Shown here: one piece after another, positions 8,802 through 17,200 of the stretch
How positions within the stretch are numbered: the stretch's first letter is position 1
Layout: every line of letters starts with the position of its first letter
Source of the DNA: Polaribacter batillariae
GTDB taxonomy: Bacteria > Bacteroidota > Bacteroidia > Flavobacteriales > Flavobacteriaceae
Assembly (NCBI RefSeq): GCF_017498485.1
Contig: NZ_CP071795.1
Coordinates: 2,356,001-2,420,000 of the forward strand
Direction of reading: 5' to 3'
Length of the DNA: 64,000 bases
Notes under the pieces: generated by a model
The model's input: only the letters and a program-made list of their open reading frames with translations
Told to the model about the DNA's origin: nothing
The model's database searches: none
Translations under genes and position numbers: made by a program

Positions 8802-11483
8802 TTGATAAAAAAACGAATACTTTTACTGCTTTTTTGCCCTTTTTACCTCTTTGGTTTTCAGCAAAAAATACATCAAAAACAATTAGATTCTTTAGAAAAT
8901 CTTTACAATAAAGGGCTTTATAATAAAGTTTTAAGCGCATTAAAAAAAACTAATTTTAATGATGTAAAAGAGGTTAAAGACAGCTTACTACATGCCAAAA
9001 TCTCTTATTTAAAAGCCAATTCTTTATACGGAATTGCAAAATACAAAGCTTCTATTTTATCTTATAATAAGGTTGTTAATTACACACCAAATACCAATGC
9101 AGGAAATAACTTAAAAGGAATGGCTCTTTTTGATAGGGCTTTTTCGGAATATAATCTTCAAGAATATATCACTTCTTACAATTCTGTGAAATCTGCAGAA
9201 AGTATTTTAAGTAAAGTTAAAAACCCCAATTACGATTATTTAATTTCTATTTATGCAGATATTAGTGGTTCTGCTACAGATTATGGCTATTATGATGAAG
9301 CCGAATATTATTTACAAAAAGGTTTAGCTTTATACAAAACCCATAAAAGCAAAATTAAAACAGATAAAAATCAAGCTTCAAAAGATATTTTATTGTTGTA
9401 TAAATCTGTGGTTTTGTATGCTACTCAAGGCAAAGAAAAGCCGTTAATTTACAACTTAACTCAATTAAAAAAACAAAGAAGCTATCGTAAATTTAATGCC
9501 ACAGAAAATTTAATGTATGCAGTTTCTTTAAATCTTGTGGGCGATTTTTATTTGAATCACAGAGAAAAATTCAATCTCGAAAAAGCGTTATCGAAAGCAG
9601 AAAAATATATCAATGAAGCACTATCTTTTCTCGATAAAAAGGCATACCCAGATAATGAAATTCAATTTAAATTCAATTTAGCCAAAAAATTTAGATACAG
9701 TAAAGATTTTAAAAAAGCGTTACACAAAAATGAAGAAATTATTGCTTTAGCAACAAAAGAAGATGCCAGAATTCCGTTTTTCTTGGCACAAAGAGGCATT
9801 CTTTATTTAGAACAAAAAGATGTAGATCAAGCTGCAGTTGTTTTTCATAAAATGATTTCTGCGATTCATTCTGAGAAAGAAAACTTACACAAAGATTATT
9901 TAAATTTTAAACCTAGTTTAGACCTAAATCATACAGGCTTATTTGTAGAAATTGCAGATATGATTTTGGAGGCTTTTCCTAAAAACAATAAAGCACAAAA
10001 TTTGGCTTCTAAGATGTATGTAATGGGGTTAACTCAGTTTAAAAATGTGTATTTTAAAGAAGAGTTTAGTAAAAAACTAAAAGACTATTATAACCTAATT
10101 TTTAGAGGCATTCTTAAAACAAAATTAAAGGGGAAACCTACTTTAGAAGCGGCTCAAATTATTTCTGAAATTGAAAATATAGAGAACAAATTAGATTGGA
10201 AAAACTTTCTTCAAAACAGAACATTAAGCAAATCTTTTTTACCAGATTCAATGTTTACCCGAGAGCAAAAAATTAGAGAACAAATAGTAGATGCTAGAAT
10301 AAAAAACGACTCGCTTTTAATTATTGAGTTGAATAAACAAATATCTGAACACAGAAATTATTTAGAAAAGTTGTATCCTAAAATTTCAAATTCATTGTTT
10401 ACTGAGTTTTCGATAGCTGATTTTCAATCGAAACTAACTAAGCATGATGTGGTGTTAAGGTATAAATTTTTTAAAGACGATTTGTTTGTTTTTAAAATAA
10501 CCCAATCAGAAATTTTAACTTCTCAAATTAATTTTCAAGAAAAAGAAATTATACATCAATACATCAACATTTTAAAAAGAGGTAAAGAAAACAAAGAAAT
10601 GGCACATTTGCTATTTAAAAAACTCATTCCTTTTCAAATTAATACAACAGAAAACCTGTTTATCATTCCCGACCAAAATTTACATCATTTGCCTTTTGAA
10701 ACCTTAATTGATGATAATGAAAACTACTTAGTTTACGATTATAATATTTCTTATGCATCGTATTTGGTTTTTATCAATCAAAGAAAAGTTACTTCAGAAA
10801 GTCGTCAATTAAAAGCATTTTTACCCAATTATGCATCAGATTTACAAGGAGCAAATGCAGAAACCAAAAGCATTGCACAATTTTTTCCGAGTAAAATTTA
10901 CGACAAAGAATTGGCAACCAAAGAGAACTTCATAAAAAACTCTAAAAACGCATTAATTTTACATTTAGCAATGCATGCCGAAATTGATGATAAAAAACCA
11001 GAACTTAGCCATTTTTTATTTTCTGATAATGAAGAAGATAAGCTATATTTAGAAGAATTATATGGACTGAAATTAAATTCAGATTTAGCAGTTTTAAGTG
11101 CTTGTAATACAGGTAGTGGTTCTGTAAATAATAACTTAGCTTTGGTGTCTTTACAAAGAGCGTTTAATTTTTCTGGAGTACCATCTACAGTGTCTAGTTT
11201 GTGGGAAATTCCTGATGAGGCTACCAAAGAAATTATGATTTATTTCTATGAGAATTTATCAAAAAAAATGCCTAAAAATAAAGCGTTGAGGTTAGCAAAA
11301 CAGCGATATTTAGAAAGCAAAACAGATAGCAATGTAAAGGTTCCTTATTATTGGGCAGGTTTAATTGTTTCTGGAGATGTAAATCCAATTTCCATTTCAG
11401 AAAATTATAATTTTTATTGGATATTTGCTTTTGTTTTAGCTTGTTTAGGTTTTGTTTTATTCCAGTTTTTTAAGAAGAGTTAA
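8802..11483 (+). CDS. Exported TPR-CHAT domain protein (caspase-like)
   Basis: An 893-residue protein. It has a signal peptide (basic start, hydrophobic core, F-G-F at about 17-19), helical TPR-like repeats from about 30 to 390, a CHAT domain from about 610 to 865 and a C-terminal transmembrane helix at about 870-889. CHAT is a caspase-fold peptidase domain; its catalytic pair is visible as His725 (H-L-A-M-H-A) and Cys768 (S-A-C-N-T-G). The topology puts the CHAT domain in the periplasm. Start is TTG at 8802, followed directly by the basic signal-peptide start. The last 27 bases overlap the convergent TPR gene of an ECF-sigma operon. Its target is not known. Confidence 0.82.
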   Translation: MIKKRILLLLFCPFYLFGFQQKIHQKQLDSLENLYNKGLYNKVLSALKKTNFNDVKEVKDSLLHAKISYLKANSLYGIAKYKASILSYNKVVNYTPNTNAGNNLKGMALFDRAFSEYNLQEYITSYNSVKSAESILSKVKNPNYDYLISIYADISGSATDYGYYDEAEYYLQKGLALYKTHKSKIKTDKNQASKDILLLYKSVVLYATQGKEKPLIYNLTQLKKQRSYRKFNATENLMYAVSLNLVGDFYLNHREKFNLEKALSKAEKYINEALSFLDKKAYPDNEIQFKFNLAKKFRYSKDFKKALHKNEEIIALATKEDARIPFFLAQRGILYLEQKDVDQAAVVFHKMISAIHSEKENLHKDYLNFKPSLDLNHTGLFVEIADMILEAFPKNNKAQNLASKMYVMGLTQFKNVYFKEEFSKKLKDYYNLIFRGILKTKLKGKPTLEAAQIISEIENIENKLDWKNFLQNRTLSKSFLPDSMFTREQKIREQIVDARIKNDSLLIIELNKQISEHRNYLEKLYPKISNSLFTEFSIADFQSKLTKHDVVLRYKFFKDDLFVFKITQSEILTSQINFQEKEIIHQYINILKRGKENKEMAHLLFKKLIPFQINTTENLFIIPDQNLHHLPFETLIDDNENYLVYDYNISYASYLVFINQRKVTSESRQLKAFLPNYASDLQGANAETKSIAQFFPSKIYDKELATKENFIKNSKNALILHLAMHAEIDDKKPELSHFLFSDNEEDKLYLEELYGLKLNSDLAVLSACNTGSGSVNNNLALVSLQRAFNFSGVPSTVSSLWEIPDEATKEIMIYFYENLSKKMPKNKALRLAKQRYLESKTDSNVKVPYYWAGLIVSGDVNPISISENYNFYWIFAFVLACLGFVLFQFFKKS

Positions 11484-12059
11484 AGTTTCTAATTTTTTAA
11501 AATTATTGACTTCTTTAGAAAGTATTTTTAAGGTTTCTACAGCTTTTTGGGTTTTGTTTTCTTTTAAATAAGCCAAAGATAAATACCACAAATACTTATC
11601 TTCCCAAACATTAGAATGCTCTAAATTTTCTTCTAAAATTAAAATGGCTTTTTGTGTGTTTTCTAATTTTAAATGCGCTACAGCCATATATAAATTTAGG
11701 GCTGTTTTATTTTCTGGGGTTATCGACTTTTCTAAGCCTTTTAAGGCTTCAACATATTGTTTGTTTTCATAATTTTTAAATGCAATTTTTAAGGTCGATT
11801 TATTTTTGTCGGATCTCGAAATCGGGGCGATTACATTGGTATAAGGCTCAAAATAGGTTGCAAATAATTTTTCATTATTTATTTCTGATGGTAAAAGCAG
11901 CCATGCAAAAATCGAAGCAACCAGCATAATGGATGCAGCAATCAACCATTTTTTTAAAGAAAACGAATTCCTTTTTTTTTCTATTTGCTGAAGCTTTATT
12001 TTGCCTTTTTCATACTCTTTATGAGCGACAACTATTTTTAGATCATCGTCTGTAATCAT
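11457..12059 (-). CDS. Membrane TPR protein next to ECF sigma factor (possible anti-sigma)
   Basis: A 200-residue protein with a charged cytosolic segment (1-37), one transmembrane helix (about 38-57) and a periplasmic part with two or three TPR-like helix pairs (about 85-195). Its ATG overlaps the sigma stop by four bases, so translation is probably coupled. The single-helix layout and position suit a regulator that holds the sigma factor, but there is no zinc anti-sigma motif and no FecR domain. The anti-sigma role is therefore inferred from context. It converges on, and overlaps by 27 bases, the CHAT gene. Confidence 0.6.
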   Translation of the reverse strand: MITDDDLKIVVAHKEYEKGKIKLQQIEKKRNSFSLKKWLIAASIMLVASIFAWLLLPSEINNEKLFATYFEPYTNVIAPISRSDKNKSTLKIAFKNYENKQYVEALKGLEKSITPENKTALNLYMAVAHLKLENTQKAILILEENLEHSNVWEDKYLWYLSLAYLKENKTQKAVETLKILSKEVNNFKKLETLTLLKKLE

Positions 12060-12598
12060 ATCATTTTATCCTTCAAACTTTTTAAACATCTCGATTTTTG
12101 ACTTTTTACAACATTTTTATGATTATAACCCAAATGCGCTGTAATTTCTTCTAAATTAAATCCTCTAAAATAAAATAAGGTTAAAATTTGCTGGCATTTT
12201 TTACCCAATAAACCAAAACTCTTTTTTAGTAACTGTTGTTCATCAGTAAGCTCTTGTAAAAATAAAACTTCGTGTTCTTTAGCTGTTTTTAAATCACTTT
12301 CTTTAAAAGAATTTACAATTTGTAGTGTATTTTCTTTCTTAATTTTATTGTAAATCACATACTTTCCAATACTAAAAAGATACGTTTTTATACTGCTATT
12401 TAACCGAACCAATTTACCGGTTTTAATATTTTCTATAAAAGCCAAAATTGCATCTTGATAAATATCTAAAATATCTTCTTCACTAAGAGTAAACTTTTTA
12501 GCATAATTAAAAAAAGGCTTTTTATAGTCTAAATATACTTTTTCTAAGACCATATTATTACCTTTTTTTAATTCCTCTAAAATTAGATGCTCTTTCAT
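12056..12598 (-). CDS. ECF-type RNA polymerase sigma factor
   Basis: A 180-residue sigma-70 family protein. Region 2 includes L-S-E-E-D-I-L-D-I-Y-Q-D-A at about 38-50, and region 4 at about 120-178 has an R-G-F-N-L-E-E-I-T-A-H-L-G helix-turn-helix. There is no region 1.1 or 3, as in ECF factors. The next gene overlaps by four bases. Bacteroidetes often pair such a sigma factor with a TPR membrane protein and a CHAT protein; I infer that the three genes here form one regulatory unit. No extra domain is seen. Confidence 0.88.
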   Translation of the reverse strand: MKEHLILEELKKGNNMVLEKVYLDYKKPFFNYAKKFTLSEEDILDIYQDAILAFIENIKTGKLVRLNSSIKTYLFSIGKYVIYNKIKKENTLQIVNSFKESDLKTAKEHEVLFLQELTDEQQLLKKSFGLLGKKCQQILTLFYFRGFNLEEITAHLGYNHKNVVKSQKSRCLKSLKDKMI

Positions 12599-12718
12599 AT
12601 TTAATATCAGAAAAGTAAAAGTGTAAACATATTTCGTAAAAATAAAAAAAAAGTGCTGGTTAATGTTTACTTTTTTTAAAATGAGCTATTAAAAAGAGTA
12701 ACCATAAGACATTTAAAG

Positions 12719-13456
12719 ATGAAAAAAACAAAATTAGTAGCGGTTTTTATGTTGTTTTTTCTGATAACAAGCTCATTTAAAGCACAAATTTGGAAAAAAA
12801 TTAAAGACAAAGCAGTACAGAAAGTAGAAAACAAAATTGATGTGGAAGTTGATAAAACGCTCGACAAAACTCTAGAGGGGAAACAAAAATCGAAATTAAA
12901 AAAATACGTTTTTAACGGTCAAGTAACCATTACAATGGAAACCGAAAGTAACGACAAAGCAAGTTTTAACCTATTTTTTGGGGCTAATAAAGAAATCGTT
13001 TGCATGCAAATGAGTACTGGAGAAACTAACCATATTTACAACATAATTACCCCTAAAAAGATAGAAACATTTATCAATGCTTCTGGGATGAAAATTAGAA
13101 AAACTACAAGTGCAGCAGAGTTTTCTGGATATAATAATTTAAATAAAATTCCGTCTAAAGAAGATTTAGTAAAAACAGGAAAAACCAAAAGTATTTTAGG
13201 ATATACTTGTAACGAATACGAGTATAAAAACGATGGTGGCATTGTAAAAGCTTGGGTCACTCAAGGCAATTTTCCAATAAAAGCTTCATACGCTCCCGTT
13301 TTAGGAATGGTTACAAACGGCCCTTTAGAAGGTTTTGTTTTAGAGCTAAATTTTAGTGCTTCAAATGGAGAAAAATCGAAAATTTATGCAACCAAAATAG
13401 ATCAAAATAAAAATTTAACGATTAATCTAGCAGAATACAAATCTCTTGGGTTTTAA
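12719..13456 (+). CDS. DUF4412 family secreted protein
   Basis: A 245-residue protein with a signal peptide (about 1-22, ending S-S-F-K-A-Q). The mature part fits DUF4412: an N-terminal charged helix, then a beta-rich domain with a T-K-S-I-L-G-Y-T-C-N-E-Y segment near 160. That motif, 'a conversion factor gets extracted from a single-cysteine Y-x-C-x-E', is common in these proteins of unknown function. It is 12 bases before the FG-GAP protein, so the two are probably co-transcribed. Confidence 0.72.
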   Translation: MKKTKLVAVFMLFFLITSSFKAQIWKKIKDKAVQKVENKIDVEVDKTLDKTLEGKQKSKLKKYVFNGQVTITMETESNDKASFNLFFGANKEIVCMQMSTGETNHIYNIITPKKIETFINASGMKIRKTTSAAEFSGYNNLNKIPSKEDLVKTGKTKSILGYTCNEYEYKNDGGIVKAWVTQGNFPIKASYAPVLGMVTNGPLEGFVLELNFSASNGEKSKIYATKIDQNKNLTINLAEYKSLGF

Positions 13457-13468
13457 AAAAAACAAACT

Positions 13469-14932
13469 ATGAAAACAAAATTACTTTACTTACTTATTTT
13501 TACTTTTACTATAAGTACCTATGCACAATTAAGTTTTATTGAAAAAAACACACCTTTTAAAGCAATGTCAAGTGGAGAAATTAAATTTGCAGATGTAGAT
13601 AACGACAGTGATTTAGATGTTTTAATAACGGGTAATCACGAAGATACAAACAATGCAACATCAACCTCTATTGCAGAACTGTATTTAAATGATGGTATGG
13701 GAAATTTTACCTTAGATACAAGTAATAGTTTTCAAAAGATGTACAATACTGCAATAAGTTTCTTTGATTTTGATGGAGATAATGATTTAGATTTACTCAT
13801 GTTAGGGCAACCAGATACAGGTCAGCCAGTATCTAGATTATACAGCAATAATGGATCTGGAAATTTCACCTTAGTAACCAACACACCAATAATTGGGGTA
13901 GCATCTGGTACAGTAATTACAGCAGATTTAGATGGTGATAATGATTTAGATATTTTTCTTAGTGGTTATAAAGATGTAAATGATGGTAGGCAATCTAAAG
14001 TATATTTTAATGATGGATCAGGTAATTTTGTAGAATCAACAAATAACCCGTTTATACCAGTTTCAGGAGCTTCTTCAGATGCTGCAGATATAGATAATGA
14101 TAACGATTTAGATATTATTCTTTCTGGATATGATTTTTCAAATAATGCATACATCACGAAATTATACATCAATAATGGTCAAGGTTTTTTTAGTTTAGAC
14201 TCCACAAGTTCTTTTGATGGTTTTAATAATGGAGATATCCGTTTTGAAGATTTAGACAACGATGGCGATAAAGACATTGCCATTGTTGGTGGTACAAGTG
14301 CTTTTAACATACCCATACAATCTAAACTATATATAAATACAGGTAATGGTAGTTTTACAGAACAGAATGCCACTTACGATTCTTTAATTTTAAGCGATTT
14401 TGATTTTGAAGATGTAGATAATGACAATGATTTAGACCTGATAATTATAGGAATGAACAGTACCTCACAAACAATTTCTAATCTGTATTTAAATGATGGA
14501 TCAGCAAACTTTACGTTACAAAGTTCTGTAAACTTTTTAACAGTTCATAAAGGAGATGTAGCTTTTGCAGATGTTAATAACGATAATAAAAAAGATATCT
14601 TATTGTCAGGTAAAAACATATCTAACAATGGTTCTTTAGATTTTATCAAATTGTACATGAATCAATCTACATTATCATTACAAAATAATGCATCTTCGAG
14701 AATTAGCATATTTCCAAATCCAGCAAATACCTTAATAAACATAAAACTTCGTCCAAATCCAGCAATCAAAAAAATAGTCATTTATAATATACTTGGAGAA
14801 AAAGTTTTGGAGAAAAATAGAATAGAAAAATCAGAAATATCCATAGACATATCTAGCTTAAATAAAGGAGTTTACCTATTAAAAACCATTGCAGAAAAAC
14901 AAACCATTTCTAAAAAATTAATAGTCAATTAA
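13469..14932 (+). CDS. FG-GAP/VCBS repeat protein with T9SS type A sorting domain
   Basis: A 487-residue secreted protein: signal peptide to about residue 19, then seven repeats of about 50 residues, each holding a calcium-binding D-x-D-x-D-x-D-L-D loop followed by a hydrophobic strand and G. These build a beta-propeller like FG-GAP/VCBS proteins. The last 80 residues (from S-I-F-P-N-P-A-N) are a type A C-terminal sorting domain, so the protein would leave the cell through the type IX system. It is probably a surface adhesin or binding protein; ligand unknown. A terminator follows at 14959. Confidence 0.88.
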   Translation: MKTKLLYLLIFTFTISTYAQLSFIEKNTPFKAMSSGEIKFADVDNDSDLDVLITGNHEDTNNATSTSIAELYLNDGMGNFTLDTSNSFQKMYNTAISFFDFDGDNDLDLLMLGQPDTGQPVSRLYSNNGSGNFTLVTNTPIIGVASGTVITADLDGDNDLDIFLSGYKDVNDGRQSKVYFNDGSGNFVESTNNPFIPVSGASSDAADIDNDNDLDIILSGYDFSNNAYITKLYINNGQGFFSLDSTSSFDGFNNGDIRFEDLDNDGDKDIAIVGGTSAFNIPIQSKLYINTGNGSFTEQNATYDSLILSDFDFEDVDNDNDLDLIIIGMNSTSQTISNLYLNDGSANFTLQSSVNFLTVHKGDVAFADVNNDNKKDILLSGKNISNNGSLDFIKLYMNQSTLSLQNNASSRISIFPNPANTLINIKLRPNPAIKKIVIYNILGEKVLEKNRIEKSEISIDISSLNKGVYLLKTIAEKQTISKKLIVN

Positions 14933-14958
14933 AAAAACCAACTAGCAAAGCACTAAAG

Positions 14959-14983
14959 CACCAAATTTCTTTGGTGTTTTTTT
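14959..14983 (+). terminator. Rho-independent terminator
   Basis: Stem CACCAAA / TTTGGTG with a four-base loop followed by seven T, 26 bases after the FG-GAP gene. Confidence 0.75.
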
Positions 14984-15034
14984 ATGGCACGAACTTTGAT
15001 TTAACAAAGTCTTAACACATAAAACTTTCTAATT

Positions 15035-15772
15035 ATGAAAAACCTAAAAAAACTACCAACCAAACAATTAGAAAAGTTCTCTAACATTTTTACCCAGTTA
15101 GGACTTGTATTAGTGCTCTTCGTTGTTTACATAACACTAGAACACCAAACCGAAGAAAAAACGATAGAAACTTTGGGAATAAGCAATGTAGTACCTACTT
15201 ATATTGAGCCCGATCAAAACATCGTTTTTCAAAAAGAAGAAAAGGTAAAACCTAAAGCTCAAAAGCCTAAAGTTTTTATTCCAGAAGAGGTTGTAAAAGG
15301 AAGTGACGATCTTCCTGAGACTATTATAGATACTCCAAAAGAAGAACCTGTAGTTTTAAATCCAGATGATATTGTAACAGTAGATATTCCTGAAGATAAC
15401 GATCCTATTGTAAACGATGTTCCTTTTATAATGATAGAAGACGCGCCCGTTTTTAAAGGTTGTGAAGGTTTATCTAAAGAAGAAAATAAACGTTGCTTCG
15501 ATAAAAAAATGAAACAATTCGTACAACGTAATTTCGATGCTGGTTTAGCAAGCGAATTAGGTTTAAGAGCTGGAAAATATAAAATTCAAACGCAATTTTT
15601 AATTGACGATAAAGGAAACGTTGTCGATATAAAAATTAGAGCACCACACAAAAAATTAGAAAAAGAAACCAACGATTTGATTAAAAAATTACCAAAATTT
15701 ACCCCAGGAAAACAAAGAAACAGACCTGTAAGAGTTCGATATACACTACCCATAGCTTTTAGTGTAGAATAA
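15035..15772 (+). CDS. Energy transducer TonB (paralog B)
   Basis: A 245-residue TonB with a helix at about 20-38, a lysine/proline/acidic linker (K-P-K-A-Q-K-P-K around 70-78) and a TonB C-terminal domain at about 135-245 with V-F-K-G-C-E-G, F-L-I-D-D-K-G-N-V and L-P-I-A-F-S-V-E. It is a paralog of the gene at 5984: both share the L-E-K-F-S start, the helix ending E-H, and the T-P-G-K-Q-R segment near the end. It stands alone between two terminators, with no exbBD. Its receptors are not specified by the context. Confidence 0.9.
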   Translation: MKNLKKLPTKQLEKFSNIFTQLGLVLVLFVVYITLEHQTEEKTIETLGISNVVPTYIEPDQNIVFQKEEKVKPKAQKPKVFIPEEVVKGSDDLPETIIDTPKEEPVVLNPDDIVTVDIPEDNDPIVNDVPFIMIEDAPVFKGCEGLSKEENKRCFDKKMKQFVQRNFDAGLASELGLRAGKYKIQTQFLIDDKGNVVDIKIRAPHKKLEKETNDLIKKLPKFTPGKQRNRPVRVRYTLPIAFSVE

Positions 15773-15780
15773 AAAGATTG

Positions 15781-15808
15781 AAACCCAACTGAAAAGTTGG
15801 GTTTTTTT
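15781..15808 (+). terminator. Rho-independent terminator of the TonB gene
   Basis: Stem AAACCCAACT / AGTTGGGTTT, loop GAAA, then T run. Starts nine bases after the stop codon. Confidence 0.85.
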
Positions 15809-15857
15809 ATGCAACTTAAAAATAAAATCTATTAACATTCTTAATACAAGGTTTTAG

Positions 15858-15865
15858 TACATTTG
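15858..15865 (+). promoter_or_regulatory. -7 element just upstream of deoC (leaderless start likely)
   Basis: TACATTTG ends four bases before the deoC ATG, as at the DUF3109 gene. The mRNA probably starts at or next to the ATG. Confidence 0.5.
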
Positions 15866-15869
15866 TAAG

Positions 15870-16616
15870 ATGAATGTCAGTCGATTTTTAGATGCTACTT
15901 ATTTAAAAACAGCACAACAAGCACAAATTTCTGAAGAAGAAAATTTGCAAAAAGTAATTGCACTCGTAGAAGAAGCCATTTTATACGATTATAAATTAAT
16001 TATGATTCGTGCAAAATACATCTCTATTGTAAAAAGATGGTTAGCAGATGCAAAATCTTCTACATTAATTGGTACCATAATTGGTTTTCACGAGGGAACA
16101 TCTACTATTGAAGAAAAATTAAAAGAAGCACAAACAGCGATCGATTTGGGTGCAAATGAGCTAGATTTTGTAATAAATTACAAAGCTTTTAAACAAGGAA
16201 ACATCAATGTAATAACCCAAGAAGTTATTACAGGTACAAATCTTTGCCTTAAGAATAATAAGGTCGTGAAATGGATTATTGAAGTTGCAGCCTTAACAAA
16301 TAAAGAAATAATTGTAATTTCACAACTGATTAAAAAAATCGTTTTAGAGAATTTTGGAGAAGCAAATGCAAAAAATGTATTTGTAAAATCGTCCACAGGA
16401 TTTTTTAAAACCGAAAATAACTTGCCAAATGGTGCAACGTTTGAAACCATGAAGTTAATTATAGAAAACGCAAAACCATTACAAATAAAAGCTGCAGGAG
16501 GTGTTAAAGATTATAAAACTGCAGTAAAAATGATAAATTTAGGAGTTGATAGAATTGGCACATCATCATCAAAAGCAATTGTAACCAAAGAAAAACAAAC
16601 CAACCAAGATTACTAA
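15870..16616 (+). CDS. deoC: Deoxyribose-phosphate aldolase
   Basis: Class I aldolase that splits 2-deoxyribose-5-phosphate into glyceraldehyde-3-phosphate and acetaldehyde in nucleoside breakdown; cytosolic. The 248-residue product is full length. The Schiff-base lysine is Lys173 in F-V-K-S-S-T-G-F, with Asp99 (E-L-D-F-V) and Lys207 (I-K-A-A-G-G) as the other conserved site residues. It is the first gene of a unit with the acetyltransferase (2 bases later) and the RemB-like gene, an association that does not suggest a shared pathway. Confidence 0.95.
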   Translation: MNVSRFLDATYLKTAQQAQISEEENLQKVIALVEEAILYDYKLIMIRAKYISIVKRWLADAKSSTLIGTIIGFHEGTSTIEEKLKEAQTAIDLGANELDFVINYKAFKQGNINVITQEVITGTNLCLKNNKVVKWIIEVAALTNKEIIVISQLIKKIVLENFGEANAKNVFVKSSTGFFKTENNLPNGATFETMKLIIENAKPLQIKAAGGVKDYKTAVKMINLGVDRIGTSSSKAIVTKEKQTNQDY

Positions 16617-16618
16617 TT

Positions 16619-17200
16619 TTGAAAGAATATTTCGCACACGAAACTGCAGTAATAGATGCAGATTGTAGTATAGGAAAAGATACCAAAATATGGCATTTTA
16701 GTCATATCATGTCTCATTGTGTTATAGGAGAATCGTGTAACATTGGGCAGAATGTGGTAGTTTCGCCCAAAGTAATTTTGGGTAAAAATGTAAAAGTGCA
16801 AAACAATGTTTCTATTTACACAGGCGTTATTTGCGAAGACGATGTTTTTTTAGGACCTTCTATGGTTTTTACAAACGTAATAAATCCAAGAAGCGCCATT
16901 AAAAGACAAAACGAATATTTAAAAACCATTGTTAAAAAAGGCGCAAGTATTGGTGCAAATGCGACCATTGTTTGTGGTAATAATATTGGCGAATATGCCT
17001 TTGTTGGGGCAGGTGCAGTCGTAACAAAAGAAGTTTTATCGTATGCTTTGGTGGTAGGAAACCCATCTAAACAAATAGGTTGGGTTAGCGAATATGGGCA
17101 TAAACTAAATTTCGACAAAAAAGGTTTTGCCATTTGTAAAGAGAGCCAACAAGAATATCAATTAAAAAATAATACTGTTATAAAATTATTAGGATGCTAA
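16619..17200 (+). CDS. WbpD/WlbB-like left-handed beta-helix N-acetyltransferase
   Basis: A 193-residue hexapeptide-repeat protein. It starts F-A-H-E-T-A-V-I-D and has K-I-W-H-F-S-H-I (about 22-29), typical of UDP-2-acetamido-3-amino-glucuronate N-acetyltransferases that make surface sugars for LPS or capsule. The beta-helix runs to about 145, followed by G-N-P-S-K-Q-I-G-W-V-S-E. The exact sugar is not certain. The start is a TTG two bases after the deoC stop; it puts the conserved H-E-T-A-V segment at the N-terminus. The end overlaps the RemB-like gene by seven bases, so they are coupled. Confidence 0.8.
   Translation: MKEYFAHETAVIDADCSIGKDTKIWHFSHIMSHCVIGESCNIGQNVVVSPKVILGKNVKVQNNVSIYTGVICEDDVFLGPSMVFTNVINPRSAIKRQNEYLKTIVKKGASIGANATIVCGNNIGEYAFVGAGAVVTKEVLSYALVVGNPSKQIGWVSEYGHKLNFDKKGFAICKESQQEYQLKNNTVIKLLGC

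Noticed and set aside
8802-11483. TPR-CHAT protein as part of a type III-E CRISPR (gRAMP/Craspase) system
   Set aside because: No Cas7-like gRAMP, Cas1/2 or CRISPR repeats nearby; the protein has a signal peptide and a C-terminal helix, so it is not the cytosolic Csx29 type.
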